Assembly: GCA_028285625.1 (NCBI GenBank)
Contig: JANQOX010000021.1
Coordinates: forward strand, 186,001 to 250,000
Length of the DNA stretch: 64,000 nucleotides
Direction: 5' to 3'
Source of the DNA: Myxococcota bacterium
GTDB lineage: Bacteria > Myxococcota_A > UBA9160 > UBA6930
The notes under the pieces: model-generated
Databases searched by the model: none
What the model saw: the letters and a program-made list of their open reading frames with translations, nothing else
What the model was told of the DNA's origin: nothing
In this document: one piece after another, positions 16,189 through 25,527 of the stretch
How the letters are laid out: each line of letters opens with the position of its first letter
Position numbering within the stretch: position 1 is the first letter of the stretch
Position numbers and translations under genes: made by a program

Positions 16189-17910
16189 TCAACCAAGCTG
16201 ATCCTCGCCGAGGAAGTAGTTGAACTCCTCGGTCTGCTCGCCGTGCAGGATCTCGTAGGCGTGGGCCGGCGTCTTGGCGTTGTACAGGCGCTCCTGGACG
16301 GCCGGGTCCGACCCGATGGTACGCGCCAGCGCGGCCAGCACCTCGAGGTGTCGGTCGCGTTCGCCGCGCGGCGTGGCCAGCAGCACCACGCAGTGGACGA
16401 GCCGCCCATCGGGGGTCGGAAAGTCGAGGCCGCGTTGCGAGAGCCCCATCACGCCCGCCATTTCGAAGCCCTCGGGCAACTCGCCGTGGGGTACGGCCAG
16501 GCCTTCGCCCAGGCAGGTCGAGACCTCGGCTTCGCGTTCGCGTACCGAACGCAGCAGCGCGTCGCGGTCGACGCCCACCAGTTGATGCGAGCGGATCAGC
16601 AGGTCGACCAACTGTTCGAGGGTGTGGTCGAAGTCGCGCCCCTCGAGGTCGGTGCGGATGTTCTCCTCCTGCAGGAAGTCCACCAGCCGCGGCCGGTCGA
16701 GCCCGACCTCGCGCGCGCGGGTGAGCGCCACACGCGTGGTGAGAGGCCCGACGATCTCGAAGAAGGTGACGGCGGTGAGCACCACCACCGTGAAGGTCTG
16801 CTCGATCCCCGCGAAGGCCGGATCGCCCTGGATCAGGATCACCAGCCCCACCGCCACGCCGGCCTGGGGCAGCAGCGCCGGGCCCAGCCAGCGCCGGACG
16901 CGGTCGGTGGCCCCGGCGATGCGCATGGCCAGGTTCGACGAGACGATCTTGCCGACGGTGCGCCCTACCACGAACAGGCCGGCCAGCGAGCCCGCGGTCA
17001 TGGCGTGCTCGAGGTCGAGGTGCATGCCGGCGAGCGTGAAGAAGACGCACAGGATCACCGGCTCGAAGTTGTGGAAGACCGAATCGGCGATGCGCTCGCG
17101 CTCGGGGCTCAGGTTGGTCTGGGCCACGCCGAGAGCAAGGCTCGCCGCGAGTGGAGACACGCCGAGATAGGAGGCCAGTCCGAACGTGAGCAGCAGCGTC
17201 GTCACCGAAAGCGTCGTGAGCCGATCCGGGATCACGACCCGCAGCGAGACCACGTGCGCCGCGACCGCCGCACCTACGCCCACGCCGATGGCCGCACCGA
17301 GCCGCAGGCCTGCCTGGGCGAGCACCTGCAGCGCGCCCTCGGCCTCGAGCGAAGCCCCCGTCAGCGTGATGCGCCCGGCCTCGCGCGCCAGCTCGAACAG
17401 GAAGATGCAGGCGATGTTGTTGAGCGCGACCGCCGCCACCAGGGTCTTCACGAACACGCCCTTGGCGCGCGTCTCGCGCACCAGGGCCACCACCGTGGCC
17501 GGCGCCGTCGAGACCGCGAGCGTCGCCAGCAGAAAGCCCAGCGTCGGCTCGGTGTCGGTGGCACGCAGCAGCGCGAGCACCACGAGCGGCGTGACCAACG
17601 CTTCCGTGAGCATCAGCCAGAAGAGCCGCCGCACGGCGTTGCGCAGCCGCTGGATGTTGAGGTGCGCGCCGACGGTCACGCCGATCAGCGCCAGGGCGAA
17701 ATGGGTGAGGGGCTCGAGGCCCGCAACGGCCTCGGTGTCGAACAACGCCAACACCGAAGGTCCGAGAATCACGCCCGCGATGATCTGGCCGGTTACGGCG
17801 GGCAGCATGGCGCGGCGCGCGAGAAAGCCGAGCAGGGTGCCCGAGACGAGCACCACGGCCAGGATCAGCAGAGGGTCCGCGCCGGGGAGACGTCCCATCG
17901 CGGACATCAT
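16189..17910 (-). CDS. CPA2-type cation:proton antiporter fused to PTS EIIA domain
   Basis: 573 residues. Residues ~1-400 contain about a dozen membrane segments of a Na+(K+)/H+ exchanger; GQIIAGVILGPSVLALF matches the first conserved helix of CPA2 proteins. After a linker, residues ~430-573 form an EIIA-Fru/Ntr domain: LGEGLAVPHGELPEGFEMAG holds the phosphorylatable His (VPHGE). In other bacteria nitrogen-PTS EIIA controls K+ transport, so here phosphorylation may gate the exchanger directly. No HPr or EI gene is nearby. Start is the second of two close Met codons at most. Confidence 0.85.
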   Translation of the reverse strand: MMSAMGRLPGADPLLILAVVLVSGTLLGFLARRAMLPAVTGQIIAGVILGPSVLALFDTEAVAGLEPLTHFALALIGVTVGAHLNIQRLRNAVRRLFWLMLTEALVTPLVVLALLRATDTEPTLGFLLATLAVSTAPATVVALVRETRAKGVFVKTLVAAVALNNIACIFLFELAREAGRITLTGASLEAEGALQVLAQAGLRLGAAIGVGVGAAVAAHVVSLRVVIPDRLTTLSVTTLLLTFGLASYLGVSPLAASLALGVAQTNLSPERERIADSVFHNFEPVILCVFFTLAGMHLDLEHAMTAGSLAGLFVVGRTVGKIVSSNLAMRIAGATDRVRRWLGPALLPQAGVAVGLVILIQGDPAFAGIEQTFTVVVLTAVTFFEIVGPLTTRVALTRAREVGLDRPRLVDFLQEENIRTDLEGRDFDHTLEQLVDLLIRSHQLVGVDRDALLRSVREREAEVSTCLGEGLAVPHGELPEGFEMAGVMGLSQRGLDFPTPDGRLVHCVVLLATPRGERDRHLEVLAALARTIGSDPAVQERLYNAKTPAHAYEILHGEQTEEFNYFLGEDQLG

Positions 17911-18043
17911 GCACCATCCGTTCGCGTGCCGTCGGTCCGACCGGCCGCAGAGACCGCGCCGGTGTGCGAAGCTCCGCGCGTCGGCGGCAGGGGTGTGCGA
18001 AGCTCGACCCGCCCGCGCACGGCGAGGCGATCAAGGAGGGGAA

Positions 18044-18541
18044 ATGGACCTGGACACGACGACTCGGGGGCGCGCCAGGCGACGCGCCCTGCCGGGGTTC
18101 GCCCCGCTCGGGTTCGCCCTGCTGGTCGCGATGGCGCTGGCGTGTGGTTCGGGAGAGCCCGCGGCGGAGGCCGGTGGCGCCACCGATGCTGCGGCTTCTG
18201 GCGGCGCGGCGGAGACCACGGCGTCCGGGCTCGAGATCACCCACCTGCGTGAAGGCAGCGGGCCGAACCCGTCTGCCGGCGACGTGGTCGAGGTGCACTA
18301 CCACGGCACCTTCGAAGACGGCCGGGTCTTCGACTCGAGCGTGCAGCGCGGCCAGCCCGCGGTGTTCCCGCTCACGAGGGTGATCCCGTGCTGGACCGAG
18401 GGCGTCCAGAAGATCAAGGTCGGGGGCAAGGCCCGGCTCGTGTGCCCGCCCGGCATCGCCTACGGCGCGCGAGGCGCTCCGCCGACGATCCCGCCGAATG
18501 CGACGCTCACGTTCGAGGTCGAGCTGATCTCGATCAAGTGA
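18044..18541 (+). CDS. FKBP-type peptidyl-prolyl isomerase lipoprotein
   Basis: 165 residues from ATG 18044, with AAGGAGGGG just upstream; the longer open frame has no RBS. A basic N-terminus and hydrophobic stretch end in ALAC (Cys34), a lipobox, so the mature protein is likely lipid-anchored in the envelope. After an Ala/Gly-rich linker the FKBP domain shows VEVHYHGTFEDGRVFDSS, a central FPLTRVIPCWTEGVQ and GIAYGARGAPPTIPPN. It would speed proline isomerisation in exported proteins. Convergent with the symporter gene. Confidence 0.92.
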   Translation: MDLDTTTRGRARRRALPGFAPLGFALLVAMALACGSGEPAAEAGGATDAAASGGAAETTASGLEITHLREGSGPNPSAGDVVEVHYHGTFEDGRVFDSSVQRGQPAVFPLTRVIPCWTEGVQKIKVGGKARLVCPPGIAYGARGAPPTIPPNATLTFEVELISIK

Positions 18542-18579
18542 CGCTCACCCGCGTGCGGTGATCACTCCGTTCCCGGTTC

Positions 18580-20463
18580 TCATTCCGGTTCCGGGCCCGG
18601 GCCCGGGCCAGACGTGCCGCGACGAAGTTCGGCGAGCCAGACGGGTGCGGCGGCGGCGGCGCAAGCGAGCGCCACGGCGATCGTCGCGAAGCTCGCGCCC
18701 GGAAGCGGGACCAGCAGACGCAGCCCGGCGATCAGCAACCCGAACAGCGTGACGGCCGCTGCGGCCGTGGCGACAAGCGCCTGGGCCAGACGCGCGCCGT
18801 CGCCCGTCGTGCCATAGGGGCCCCAGAAGCCCGGCGGGCGCACACGCTCGACGAATCGCCTGAGCACGTCGGTGTCCGTCCTGGGGCCGAGTAGCGAGAC
18901 GGCGACCGCCACGGTCGTGGCCGCAGCCGCCATGCCGAGCATCTGCGCGGCCTCGCCGGGGACCAGCGCGCGCACGGCCGGGGTGCCCGCAAAGGCCGTG
19001 GCCATGGCGGCCAGCTCGCCCCATGCCGTGATGCGCCACCACAGCCATCGCAGCACGGTCACCACGCCGAGTCCGGCACCGAGTACCAGCGTCGCTTTCC
19101 ACGCCGACTGGATCGAGTCGAGCTGCGTCATCACGAAGAGCGCCAGCACCAGCAGGCTCGCGCCGGCCACGCGCGCCACCCAGACCTCGGCGCGGGGTGA
19201 CGCACTGCGACCGCGAAGCCCCTGGCAGTAGCCCCGGGCATACAGGTCGCGCGCCACGTAGGAAGCGCCCCAGTTCAGATGGGTGTCGATGGTGGACATC
19301 AGCGCCGCCAGCATGCCCGTGAGAAGCAGGCCCAACGCGCCCGCGGGTAGCAGCGTGGCCATGCCCGCCACGAACGACGCCTCCCGGTCGCGGGTGAAGG
19401 CGCTGCCTTCGAGGCCGGCCGCCGGCGGCAGCAGGACCAGCAGGGCGAGCGCGAGAGGCACCCACAGCAGCGTGCGCAACAGCACCTGGATTCCTGCGAA
19501 CCAGAGTGCCGCCTGGCGCGCATCCCCATCGCTGCGACAGGCCATGGCCCGCTGGGCCAGGTAGCCGGTTCCGTCGGCGTTGCGCTGCAGCAGCCATTGC
19601 AACGAGAACACCGCGACGAGCCCGGCCCCCACGTCCCGCGCGCCGGAGGGCGCCAGCGCCAGCAGCTGGTCGACGCGCTGCCCGCCGAGCCGCCCCGCCC
19701 GTTCGGCCTCGGCGAGCGCATCCATCAGACCGCCGGTTCCGCCGATGGCGGCGAGCGCGAAGCCTGCGTACAGGGCGGTGGCCGTGAGCATGATCGCGAG
19801 CTGCACGACATCGGTGGCCACGATGCCGCGCAGGCCACCCAGGGTCGAGTAGCCGAGGGCCACGGCCGTCATGGCCAGGATCGAGATCAGGTTGCTCGCC
19901 GAGCGTGCCCAGGCGTCGGGCGCATCCGGTTGCAGGGTGAGCGGGACGCCCACGGCTTCGACCAGCGCGACCACCGGGGCGAAGGCGCCGCCCGGCAGCC
20001 ACGCCTCCCAGTCGAGAAAGTGCTCGGCGAACATCGTCGTGGCCAGCAGCACCATGGCGACCACGACCACGTTGAAGACCACGCCGAACAGCACGGCGCG
20101 CAGCAGGCGCAGCGCCACGGCACCGCGGCCCGAGTAGCGGATCTCGGCCAGTTCGGCGTCGGTCAGCACGCGGGCGCGCCGCCAGAGCGGCGCGAACAGG
20201 AAGCCCAGCAGCAGGAAGGCCAGGCCATAGCTCGAGAGCTGCCACAGCCCGAAGAGCCCGGCGGTGGCCACCAGGCCGGTCACCACCAGGGGCGTGTCGG
20301 CCGCGAACTGCGTGGCCGCCATGCTGGCCCCGGCCTGCCAGCCGCGCAGCGTTCGCCCCGCCAGGAAGAACTGGTCGGCGTCGGCCCCGGCGCGCCGCCG
20401 CGCGCGCAGGCCCGCAAAGACGGTGTAGGCGATGAATGCGAGGGGTATGAGGGCGTCGATCAT
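18580..20463 (-). CDS. Sodium:solute symporter family protein
   Basis: 627 residues with about 13-15 predicted membrane segments. FFLAGRTLRGWQAGASMAA near residue 31-49 is the SSS-family signature seen in proline, pantothenate and acetate carriers, and TLGGLRGIVATDVVQLAIM matches the second family motif. It would import an organic solute with Na+. The C-terminus ends in a Gly-Pro repeat (GPGPGPEPE) coded by a GGGCCC microsatellite. Divergent from the glycolate oxidase operon, so lactate or glycolate uptake is possible but unproven. Confidence 0.88.
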   Translation of the reverse strand: MIDALIPLAFIAYTVFAGLRARRRAGADADQFFLAGRTLRGWQAGASMAATQFAADTPLVVTGLVATAGLFGLWQLSSYGLAFLLLGFLFAPLWRRARVLTDAELAEIRYSGRGAVALRLLRAVLFGVVFNVVVVAMVLLATTMFAEHFLDWEAWLPGGAFAPVVALVEAVGVPLTLQPDAPDAWARSASNLISILAMTAVALGYSTLGGLRGIVATDVVQLAIMLTATALYAGFALAAIGGTGGLMDALAEAERAGRLGGQRVDQLLALAPSGARDVGAGLVAVFSLQWLLQRNADGTGYLAQRAMACRSDGDARQAALWFAGIQVLLRTLLWVPLALALLVLLPPAAGLEGSAFTRDREASFVAGMATLLPAGALGLLLTGMLAALMSTIDTHLNWGASYVARDLYARGYCQGLRGRSASPRAEVWVARVAGASLLVLALFVMTQLDSIQSAWKATLVLGAGLGVVTVLRWLWWRITAWGELAAMATAFAGTPAVRALVPGEAAQMLGMAAAATTVAVAVSLLGPRTDTDVLRRFVERVRPPGFWGPYGTTGDGARLAQALVATAAAAVTLFGLLIAGLRLLVPLPGASFATIAVALACAAAAAPVWLAELRRGTSGPGPGPEPE

Positions 20464-20659
20464 GGGGCCCGTGCCGGGCGGCCAAGCATGCCGCAGGCGG
20501 CACCCGAGACGCCGGTTGATCCCCCAGATTCACGATTTCGTCATTGAAAACAGGGGCTTGAGTGCTGCTACCGACGCTGGCTGGGTGCGAGGCCGGGGGG
20601 GCCGGTCTGCTATGGTCGCCACTCACCCCCCACGTCCTGCGGGACGATCAGCAAGGCAC

Positions 20660-21691
20660 ATGGCAGAGAAGGACAAGTACTGGGATTGCCTGGACCACGC
20701 GGTCGAGGCGGCGCACCTGGGCCGCACCGAAGACGCCCTGTCGTGGTACGACCAGGCCCTGAAGGCCAACCCTGGCGGCGCCGAGGCCCACAACGGCCGC
20801 GGCGAGATCCTGTGGGAAGACGGCCGGGTCGAAGAGGCGCTGTACGAGGTCGAGCTCGCCACGCAGGCCGACCCCAAGTTCGTGACCGCCCACCTGAACC
20901 GGGCCGAGCTGTTGATCGAAGAGCTGGGCGAACCCGAGCAGGCGATCCAGTACTGCGACTTCCTGCTCTCCGGGGGCGACCCGCTGCCGCGGCTCGACCG
21001 CGGCACCGAGGCCGAGGTCCACTACCTGAAGTCGAAGGGCTTCTTCTACCTGGACGACCTCGAGGGCGCCCTGTTCCTCGCGCGCCGCGCCATCAAGACC
21101 GCCGGCGACGTACCCGTCTACCGCGCTTTCGAGGGGCAGCTCTGCTTCGAGCTCGGCCGCTTCGAAGAGGCCCGCCGTCAGCTCGAGCATGCCGTGGCGA
21201 TCGACCCCGAGTCGGCGCATGCGCTCTACCACCTGGGCCTTGCGCTCGAGCGTCTCGGCGAGGACCCGTCGGCGGCCTTCCATCAGGCGAACGCACTGCA
21301 GGGCGACCAGTACCCGCTACCGGTCGAGGTGGACGACAAGACCTTTCACGCGATCGTGGCCGAGGCCCTGGCCGACCTGCAGAAGTCGTTCCGCGAGATC
21401 CTGGAGCCGTTGCCCGTGTTGGTCGAGGACTATCCCGACCGCGAACTGCTGAGCGAGCGCGACATCTCGCCGCAGATCCTCGGCCTCTACGAGGGCGTGC
21501 CGCTCACAGAAGCCGCACTCACCGAGCAGCCCCAGGGCATGAACCGGGTGCTCATCTTCAAGAAGAACCTCGAGAAGGTGTGCCGCACCCACGCCGAGCT
21601 GGTCGAACAGATCCAGATCACGGTCAGGCACGAGATCGGCCATCACCTCGGCCTCGACGAAGACGACCTCGAGCGCCTCGGCCTGGCCTAG
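20660..21691 (+). CDS. TPR protein with C-terminal zincin-like metallopeptidase domain
   Basis: 343 residues. Residues ~5-215 are tetratricopeptide repeats (A-x-x-x-Y-D-Q-A-L-K-x-N-P patterns at ~34-aa spacing). The C-terminal ~100 residues match the PF06262 'possible zincin' family: VRHEIGHHLGLDEDDLERLG has the HExGHHxGxxxxD zinc motif. It is likely a cytosolic or peripheral protease or a zinc protein scaffolded by TPRs. It is the first gene of a run with glcD-E-F, nine bases before the glcD GTG. What links it to glycolate oxidation is unclear. Confidence 0.85.
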   Translation: MAEKDKYWDCLDHAVEAAHLGRTEDALSWYDQALKANPGGAEAHNGRGEILWEDGRVEEALYEVELATQADPKFVTAHLNRAELLIEELGEPEQAIQYCDFLLSGGDPLPRLDRGTEAEVHYLKSKGFFYLDDLEGALFLARRAIKTAGDVPVYRAFEGQLCFELGRFEEARRQLEHAVAIDPESAHALYHLGLALERLGEDPSAAFHQANALQGDQYPLPVEVDDKTFHAIVAEALADLQKSFREILEPLPVLVEDYPDRELLSERDISPQILGLYEGVPLTEAALTEQPQGMNRVLIFKKNLEKVCRTHAELVEQIQITVRHEIGHHLGLDEDDLERLGLA

Positions 21692-21699
21692 TCCGACCG

Positions 21700-23130
21700 G
21701 TGAGCCAGCTCCACGCGGCGCTGCGCGCGATCGTGGGACCCGAGGCGTGTCTCACCCGCGCCGAAGAGCTCTACGTCTACGAGGCCGACGGTCTCACGGT
21801 TCACAGTGCTCGTCCGAGCGCGGTGGTGCTGCCCGCCGACACCGACCAGGTCGCGCGGGTGGTTCGCGCCTGCCGCGCCCACGGCGTGCCGTTCGTCCCG
21901 CGCGGTGCGGGCACCGGGCTCTCGGGCGGCGCGGTGGCCGCGGACGACGGGGTGATCATCGAGTGCTCGCGCATGGACCGCGTGCTGCAGATCTCTGGCG
22001 ACGACCGCCTGGCGGTGGTGCAGCCCGGCGTGGTGAACGCCGACCTCTCCAAGGCCGTGGCCCACACGGGTCTCTTCTATGCGCCCGATCCCTCGAGCCA
22101 GCTGGCGTGCACGCTCGGCGGAAACGTGGCCGAAAACTCGGGCGGGCCGCACACGCTCAAGTACGGGACCACCACCAACCACGTACTGGCCCTCGAGATG
22201 GTGCTGCCCGATGGCGAGGTCGTACGGCTCGGCTCGCGAAGCGGCCACGCGCCGGGGTTCGATCTGGTCGGTGCGGTCGTGGGAGGGGAGGGCACGCTGG
22301 GCATCGTCACCGAGATCACCGTGCGTCTCGTGCCCGTTCCCGAGTCGGTGGAGACGCTGCTCGGGATCTTTCCCGACGTGGTCTCGGCCTGCCGGGCCGT
22401 GGGGGCGATCACGAAGAGCGGCCTGGTGCCGGCGGCACTCGAGATCGTGGACCGTCGCACCATCGAGGCCGTCGAAGCCAGTGTCTACGCAGCAGGGCTG
22501 CCCACCGATGCCGGAGCGGTGCTGATCGTGGAACTCGATGGTCCCGAGGCCGGCGTCGCGCGACAGGTCGAGCGCGTTCGCGAGTTCGCGCTCTCGCACG
22601 GCGCTCGTGTGGAGGTGGCCCGCGACGAGGCCGAGCGTCAGCGCTTCTGGCGCGCGCGCAAGGGGGCCTTCGGCGCCATGGGCAGGCTCGCACCCGACCT
22701 CTACGTACACGACGCGGTGGTTCCGCGCGCCAAGCTGCCCGAGATCCTCGAACGCGTGTGCGAGATCGGCGATCGCTACCGGCTGCGCCTTTGCAACGTG
22801 TTCCACGCCGGCGATGGGAACCTGCACCCGAACATCTGCTTCGACCGGCGCGACGCCGACGAACTGGCCCGGGTGGTCGCGGCCGGCGAAGAGATCCTGC
22901 GCACCTGCGTCGAGGCCGGCGGCGTGATCAGCGGCGAGCATGGCATCGGTACCGAGAAGCGCGAGTACATGCCGCTGCTGTTCGGCGAGGCCGATCTCGA
23001 TGCCATGGCCCGGCTGCGCGAGTCGTTCGATCCCGAGCGCGTCTGCAACCCCGGCAAGGTGTTCCCATCCACTCGCTTCTGCGTGGAGTCGAACCCCAAG
23101 GCGCGCGGCTACGACCGGGTGCCTTTGTGA
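21700..23130 (+). CDS. glcD: Glycolate/D-lactate oxidase FAD subunit
   Basis: 476 residues from GTG 21700. The PP-loop PRGAGTGLSGGAVA (near 68) and LACTLGGNVAENSGGPHTLKYG are hallmarks of GlcD/FAD-binding-4 enzymes; the C-terminal cap ends VFHAGDGNLHPNICFD and SGEHGIGTEKREYM, with the His and Gly residues around the active site. It oxidises a 2-hydroxy acid with FAD and passes electrons to GlcF. Its TGA overlaps the glcE GTG. Gene order glcD-glcE-glcF is the classic complex, although D-lactate and glycolate oxidases cannot be separated by eye. Confidence 0.93.
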   Translation: MSQLHAALRAIVGPEACLTRAEELYVYEADGLTVHSARPSAVVLPADTDQVARVVRACRAHGVPFVPRGAGTGLSGGAVAADDGVIIECSRMDRVLQISGDDRLAVVQPGVVNADLSKAVAHTGLFYAPDPSSQLACTLGGNVAENSGGPHTLKYGTTTNHVLALEMVLPDGEVVRLGSRSGHAPGFDLVGAVVGGEGTLGIVTEITVRLVPVPESVETLLGIFPDVVSACRAVGAITKSGLVPAALEIVDRRTIEAVEASVYAAGLPTDAGAVLIVELDGPEAGVARQVERVREFALSHGARVEVARDEAERQRFWRARKGAFGAMGRLAPDLYVHDAVVPRAKLPEILERVCEIGDRYRLRLCNVFHAGDGNLHPNICFDRRDADELARVVAAGEEILRTCVEAGGVISGEHGIGTEKREYMPLLFGEADLDAMARLRESFDPERVCNPGKVFPSTRFCVESNPKARGYDRVPL

Positions 23131-24293
23131 ACGAAGCGGTGCGGGACGCGCGTGCGGGTGGGACCGTGAGCGATCCGCCGGGGGCGGTCGCCGAGGACGG
23201 TCTCGAGGTAGCCGAGTCGCTTCGGCCGACCGACGCGGCGGCGCTCGCCGATCAGGTGGGCGACGCAGCAGCGGCCGGGCGCGCCCTGCTGGTGCACGGC
23301 GCGGGTACGCGCTTCGAGACGGGCAATCCGGCGCTCCGTGCGGATGTGCGGCTCGATACCCGAGGGCTTTCGGGAATCGACGAACTGGACGCGGACGAGG
23401 GCGTGGTGCGCGCCTGGGCGGGTACGCCGCTCGCCGAGTTGCGCGAGAAGGCGGTGGCCTCGGGCCATGAACTGCCATTCGACCCGCCCGGTGAGGGTAC
23501 GCTAGGCGGCACCCTGGCCTCCGCCGCCGCCGGGCTGCGTTTTGCGAACGTTCGCGACGCCGTCCTCGGGCTCGACGTGGTGCTGGGTTCGGGTGAAGCC
23601 ACGCGATCGGGCGGGCGCGTGGTGAAGAACGTGACGGGCTACGACCTGGCCAAGCTGCACGTCGGCGCCTTCGGCAGCCTCGGCGTGATCACGGCCGCCT
23701 GGATCCGGCTACGCCCGGCGCCCGAGGCGGTGCGCGTCTTCGAGGGACCCGCGCCCGACGCGCGCGCGTCGCTGGCGGCCGCTCGCCTCGCCACCGCCCG
23801 CGCGGCTGCGATACACGATGGCAGGCTCATCGTCGAGTTGGCGGGCGATGCACCTAGTGTGGAGGCCGACCGCGAACGCCTGCCCGTGCGCGAAGAAACG
23901 GCGGCCGAACGCGTCGATGCGCTGCGCGACGTGCAGGGTGGGCGCGCCGTCCTGCGGGTTCGCGTGACGGGCGTGGCGAGTGGCCTGCCCGCGGCGGCCG
24001 CATGCCTCGAGGGCGCGGGCGGCGTGACGCTGTCGCTTCCCGCGCAGGGGCTGCTCTACGCGGCCTTCGACGACTCCGATCCCAAGGCGCTGGGTGCTGC
24101 GCTCGAAGCCGCCGGGCGTGCGGCGGGGCTGGCGGGGGGCGAGCTTCGGATCGAGCGCGCACCTCTGGCCGTGCGACGAGCCCACGACGTGTTCGGCGAT
24201 CCCGGCCCGCTACGGGGCATCCACCGCGCGCTCAAACAGCGCTTCGACCCGGCGGGCATCCTGAACCCCGGCCGGTTCGCGGGGCGGCTGTGA
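23127..24293 (+). CDS. glcE: Glycolate oxidase FAD-binding subunit
   Basis: 388 residues from GTG 23127 overlapping the glcD stop (GTGA); GTG at 23166 is an alternative. LLVHGAGTRFETGNP, FDPPGEGTLGGTLASAAAG and VVKNVTGYDLAKLHVGAFGS are the GlcE version of the FAD-binding-4 domain, shorter than GlcD and without its full cap. It ends FDPAGILNPGRF, the usual C-terminus. It partners with GlcD and GlcF in a membrane-associated dehydrogenase. The middle (residues ~215-300) is Ala/Arg-rich and poorly conserved. Confidence 0.9.
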   Translation: MNEAVRDARAGGTVSDPPGAVAEDGLEVAESLRPTDAAALADQVGDAAAAGRALLVHGAGTRFETGNPALRADVRLDTRGLSGIDELDADEGVVRAWAGTPLAELREKAVASGHELPFDPPGEGTLGGTLASAAAGLRFANVRDAVLGLDVVLGSGEATRSGGRVVKNVTGYDLAKLHVGAFGSLGVITAAWIRLRPAPEAVRVFEGPAPDARASLAAARLATARAAAIHDGRLIVELAGDAPSVEADRERLPVREETAAERVDALRDVQGGRAVLRVRVTGVASGLPAAAACLEGAGGVTLSLPAQGLLYAAFDDSDPKALGAALEAAGRAAGLAGGELRIERAPLAVRRAHDVFGDPGPLRGIHRALKQRFDPAGILNPGRFAGRL

Positions 24294-25492
24294 GCGAGAC
24301 GCCGGCCGTCACCCCCGAGCTCGCGGCGCTCCATCCGGGCACGCTCGACTGCGTGCACTGCGGCATGTGCCTGTCGAGCTGCCCCACCTACCGCGAAACC
24401 GGCCGCGAGTCGTCGTCGCCGCGGGGGCGCATCTACCTGATGCGAGGCGTGGCCGAGGGCGCGATCCCGCTGGGAGACGTCACCGCCGAGGAGCTTCACC
24501 TGTGTCTCGGCTGTCGGGCGTGCGAGACGGCCTGTCCCTCGGGCGTCGCCTACGGAGAGCTGCTCGAGCGCGGTCGTGCCGCGGTGGCGGACGCGGGGCT
24601 GCGCAACGGCCTCGTCGGGCGGCTCGAGCGATTCGCGCTGCGCCACGTGGTGCCGCACCGTGGGCGCCTGCGCGCGCTCGTCGACCTGACCGCGATCGCG
24701 CAGCGGCTGGGGCTCACGCGATTCATCCCGCCCGCCCGACTCCTGCCCCGCGTACCCGCGCGCAGTACGCGGGCGCGCTTGCCTCGGGAGTTCGCCGCTC
24801 AGGGAGAGCGTCGCGGGCGGGTGGCGCTCTTCGAAGGCTGCATCATGGCCGAGCTCTTCGCCGACGTGAACCGCGCCACGGCGCGCGTGCTGGCACGCAA
24901 CGGCTTCGCCGTCGTCGTCCCCCCGGCCCAGGGTTGCTGCGGCGCGCTGCAGGCGCATGCTGGCGACCCGAAGACGGCGAAGCGCCTGGAGGCGCACAAT
25001 GCCGCGGTCTTCGAGGGCGGCGACTTCGCGGCGATCGTCTCCAATTCGGCGGGCTGTGGTGCGCATCAGCGCCCCCATGACGCGCGGGTGCGCGACGTCT
25101 GTGAGCTGCTCGACGAAGCGGGACTGCGCGTGCCGACTGGGCGGCTGCCATTGCGCGTCTGCTACGACGACCCCTGTCACCTGTTGCACGGGCAGGGCGT
25201 GGGCGATGCCCCGCGCCGGCTGCTGCGTGCGATCGACGGCGTCGAGCTCGTCGACCACGCCGACCCCGGTAGCTGCTGCGGTGCTGCGGGTACCTACAAC
25301 GTGGTGCAGCCCGAGATGTCGCGCGCGGTGCTCGCGCGCAAGCTCGACGCGCTGGCCGCGGCCGATCCGGACGTGATCGTCACCGGCAACCCCGGCTGCC
25401 TGATGCAGCTTCGCGCTGGGGCGCGCGAGCGCGGCCTGCGTGCCGAGGTGCTCCACCCGGTGGAGCTGCTGGACCGAGCCTACGGCGCCTAG
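24290..25492 (+). CDS. glcF: Glycolate oxidase iron-sulfur subunit
   Basis: 400 residues from GTG 24290 overlapping the glcE stop. Two ferredoxin clusters are present: CVHCGMCLSSCPTY and CLGCRACETACPSG. The C-terminal half has two CCG domains, with GCCGALQAHAGD and SCCGAAGTYN, which bind further cofactor and contact the electron acceptor. It moves electrons from GlcD/E to the quinone pool. Last gene of the operon; the next gene is on the other strand 35 bases away. Confidence 0.93.
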   Translation: MSETPAVTPELAALHPGTLDCVHCGMCLSSCPTYRETGRESSSPRGRIYLMRGVAEGAIPLGDVTAEELHLCLGCRACETACPSGVAYGELLERGRAAVADAGLRNGLVGRLERFALRHVVPHRGRLRALVDLTAIAQRLGLTRFIPPARLLPRVPARSTRARLPREFAAQGERRGRVALFEGCIMAELFADVNRATARVLARNGFAVVVPPAQGCCGALQAHAGDPKTAKRLEAHNAAVFEGGDFAAIVSNSAGCGAHQRPHDARVRDVCELLDEAGLRVPTGRLPLRVCYDDPCHLLHGQGVGDAPRRLLRAIDGVELVDHADPGSCCGAAGTYNVVQPEMSRAVLARKLDALAAADPDVIVTGNPGCLMQLRAGARERGLRAEVLHPVELLDRAYGA

Positions 25493-25527
25493 CGCCGCGC
25501 TGGAGCTTCCGGCGGACCGCCGCCCGC

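Noticed and set aside
18590..18612. GGGCCC microsatellite at the end of the symporter gene as a regulatory element.
   Set aside because: It codes for the Gly-Pro tail of the symporter and shows no other function.
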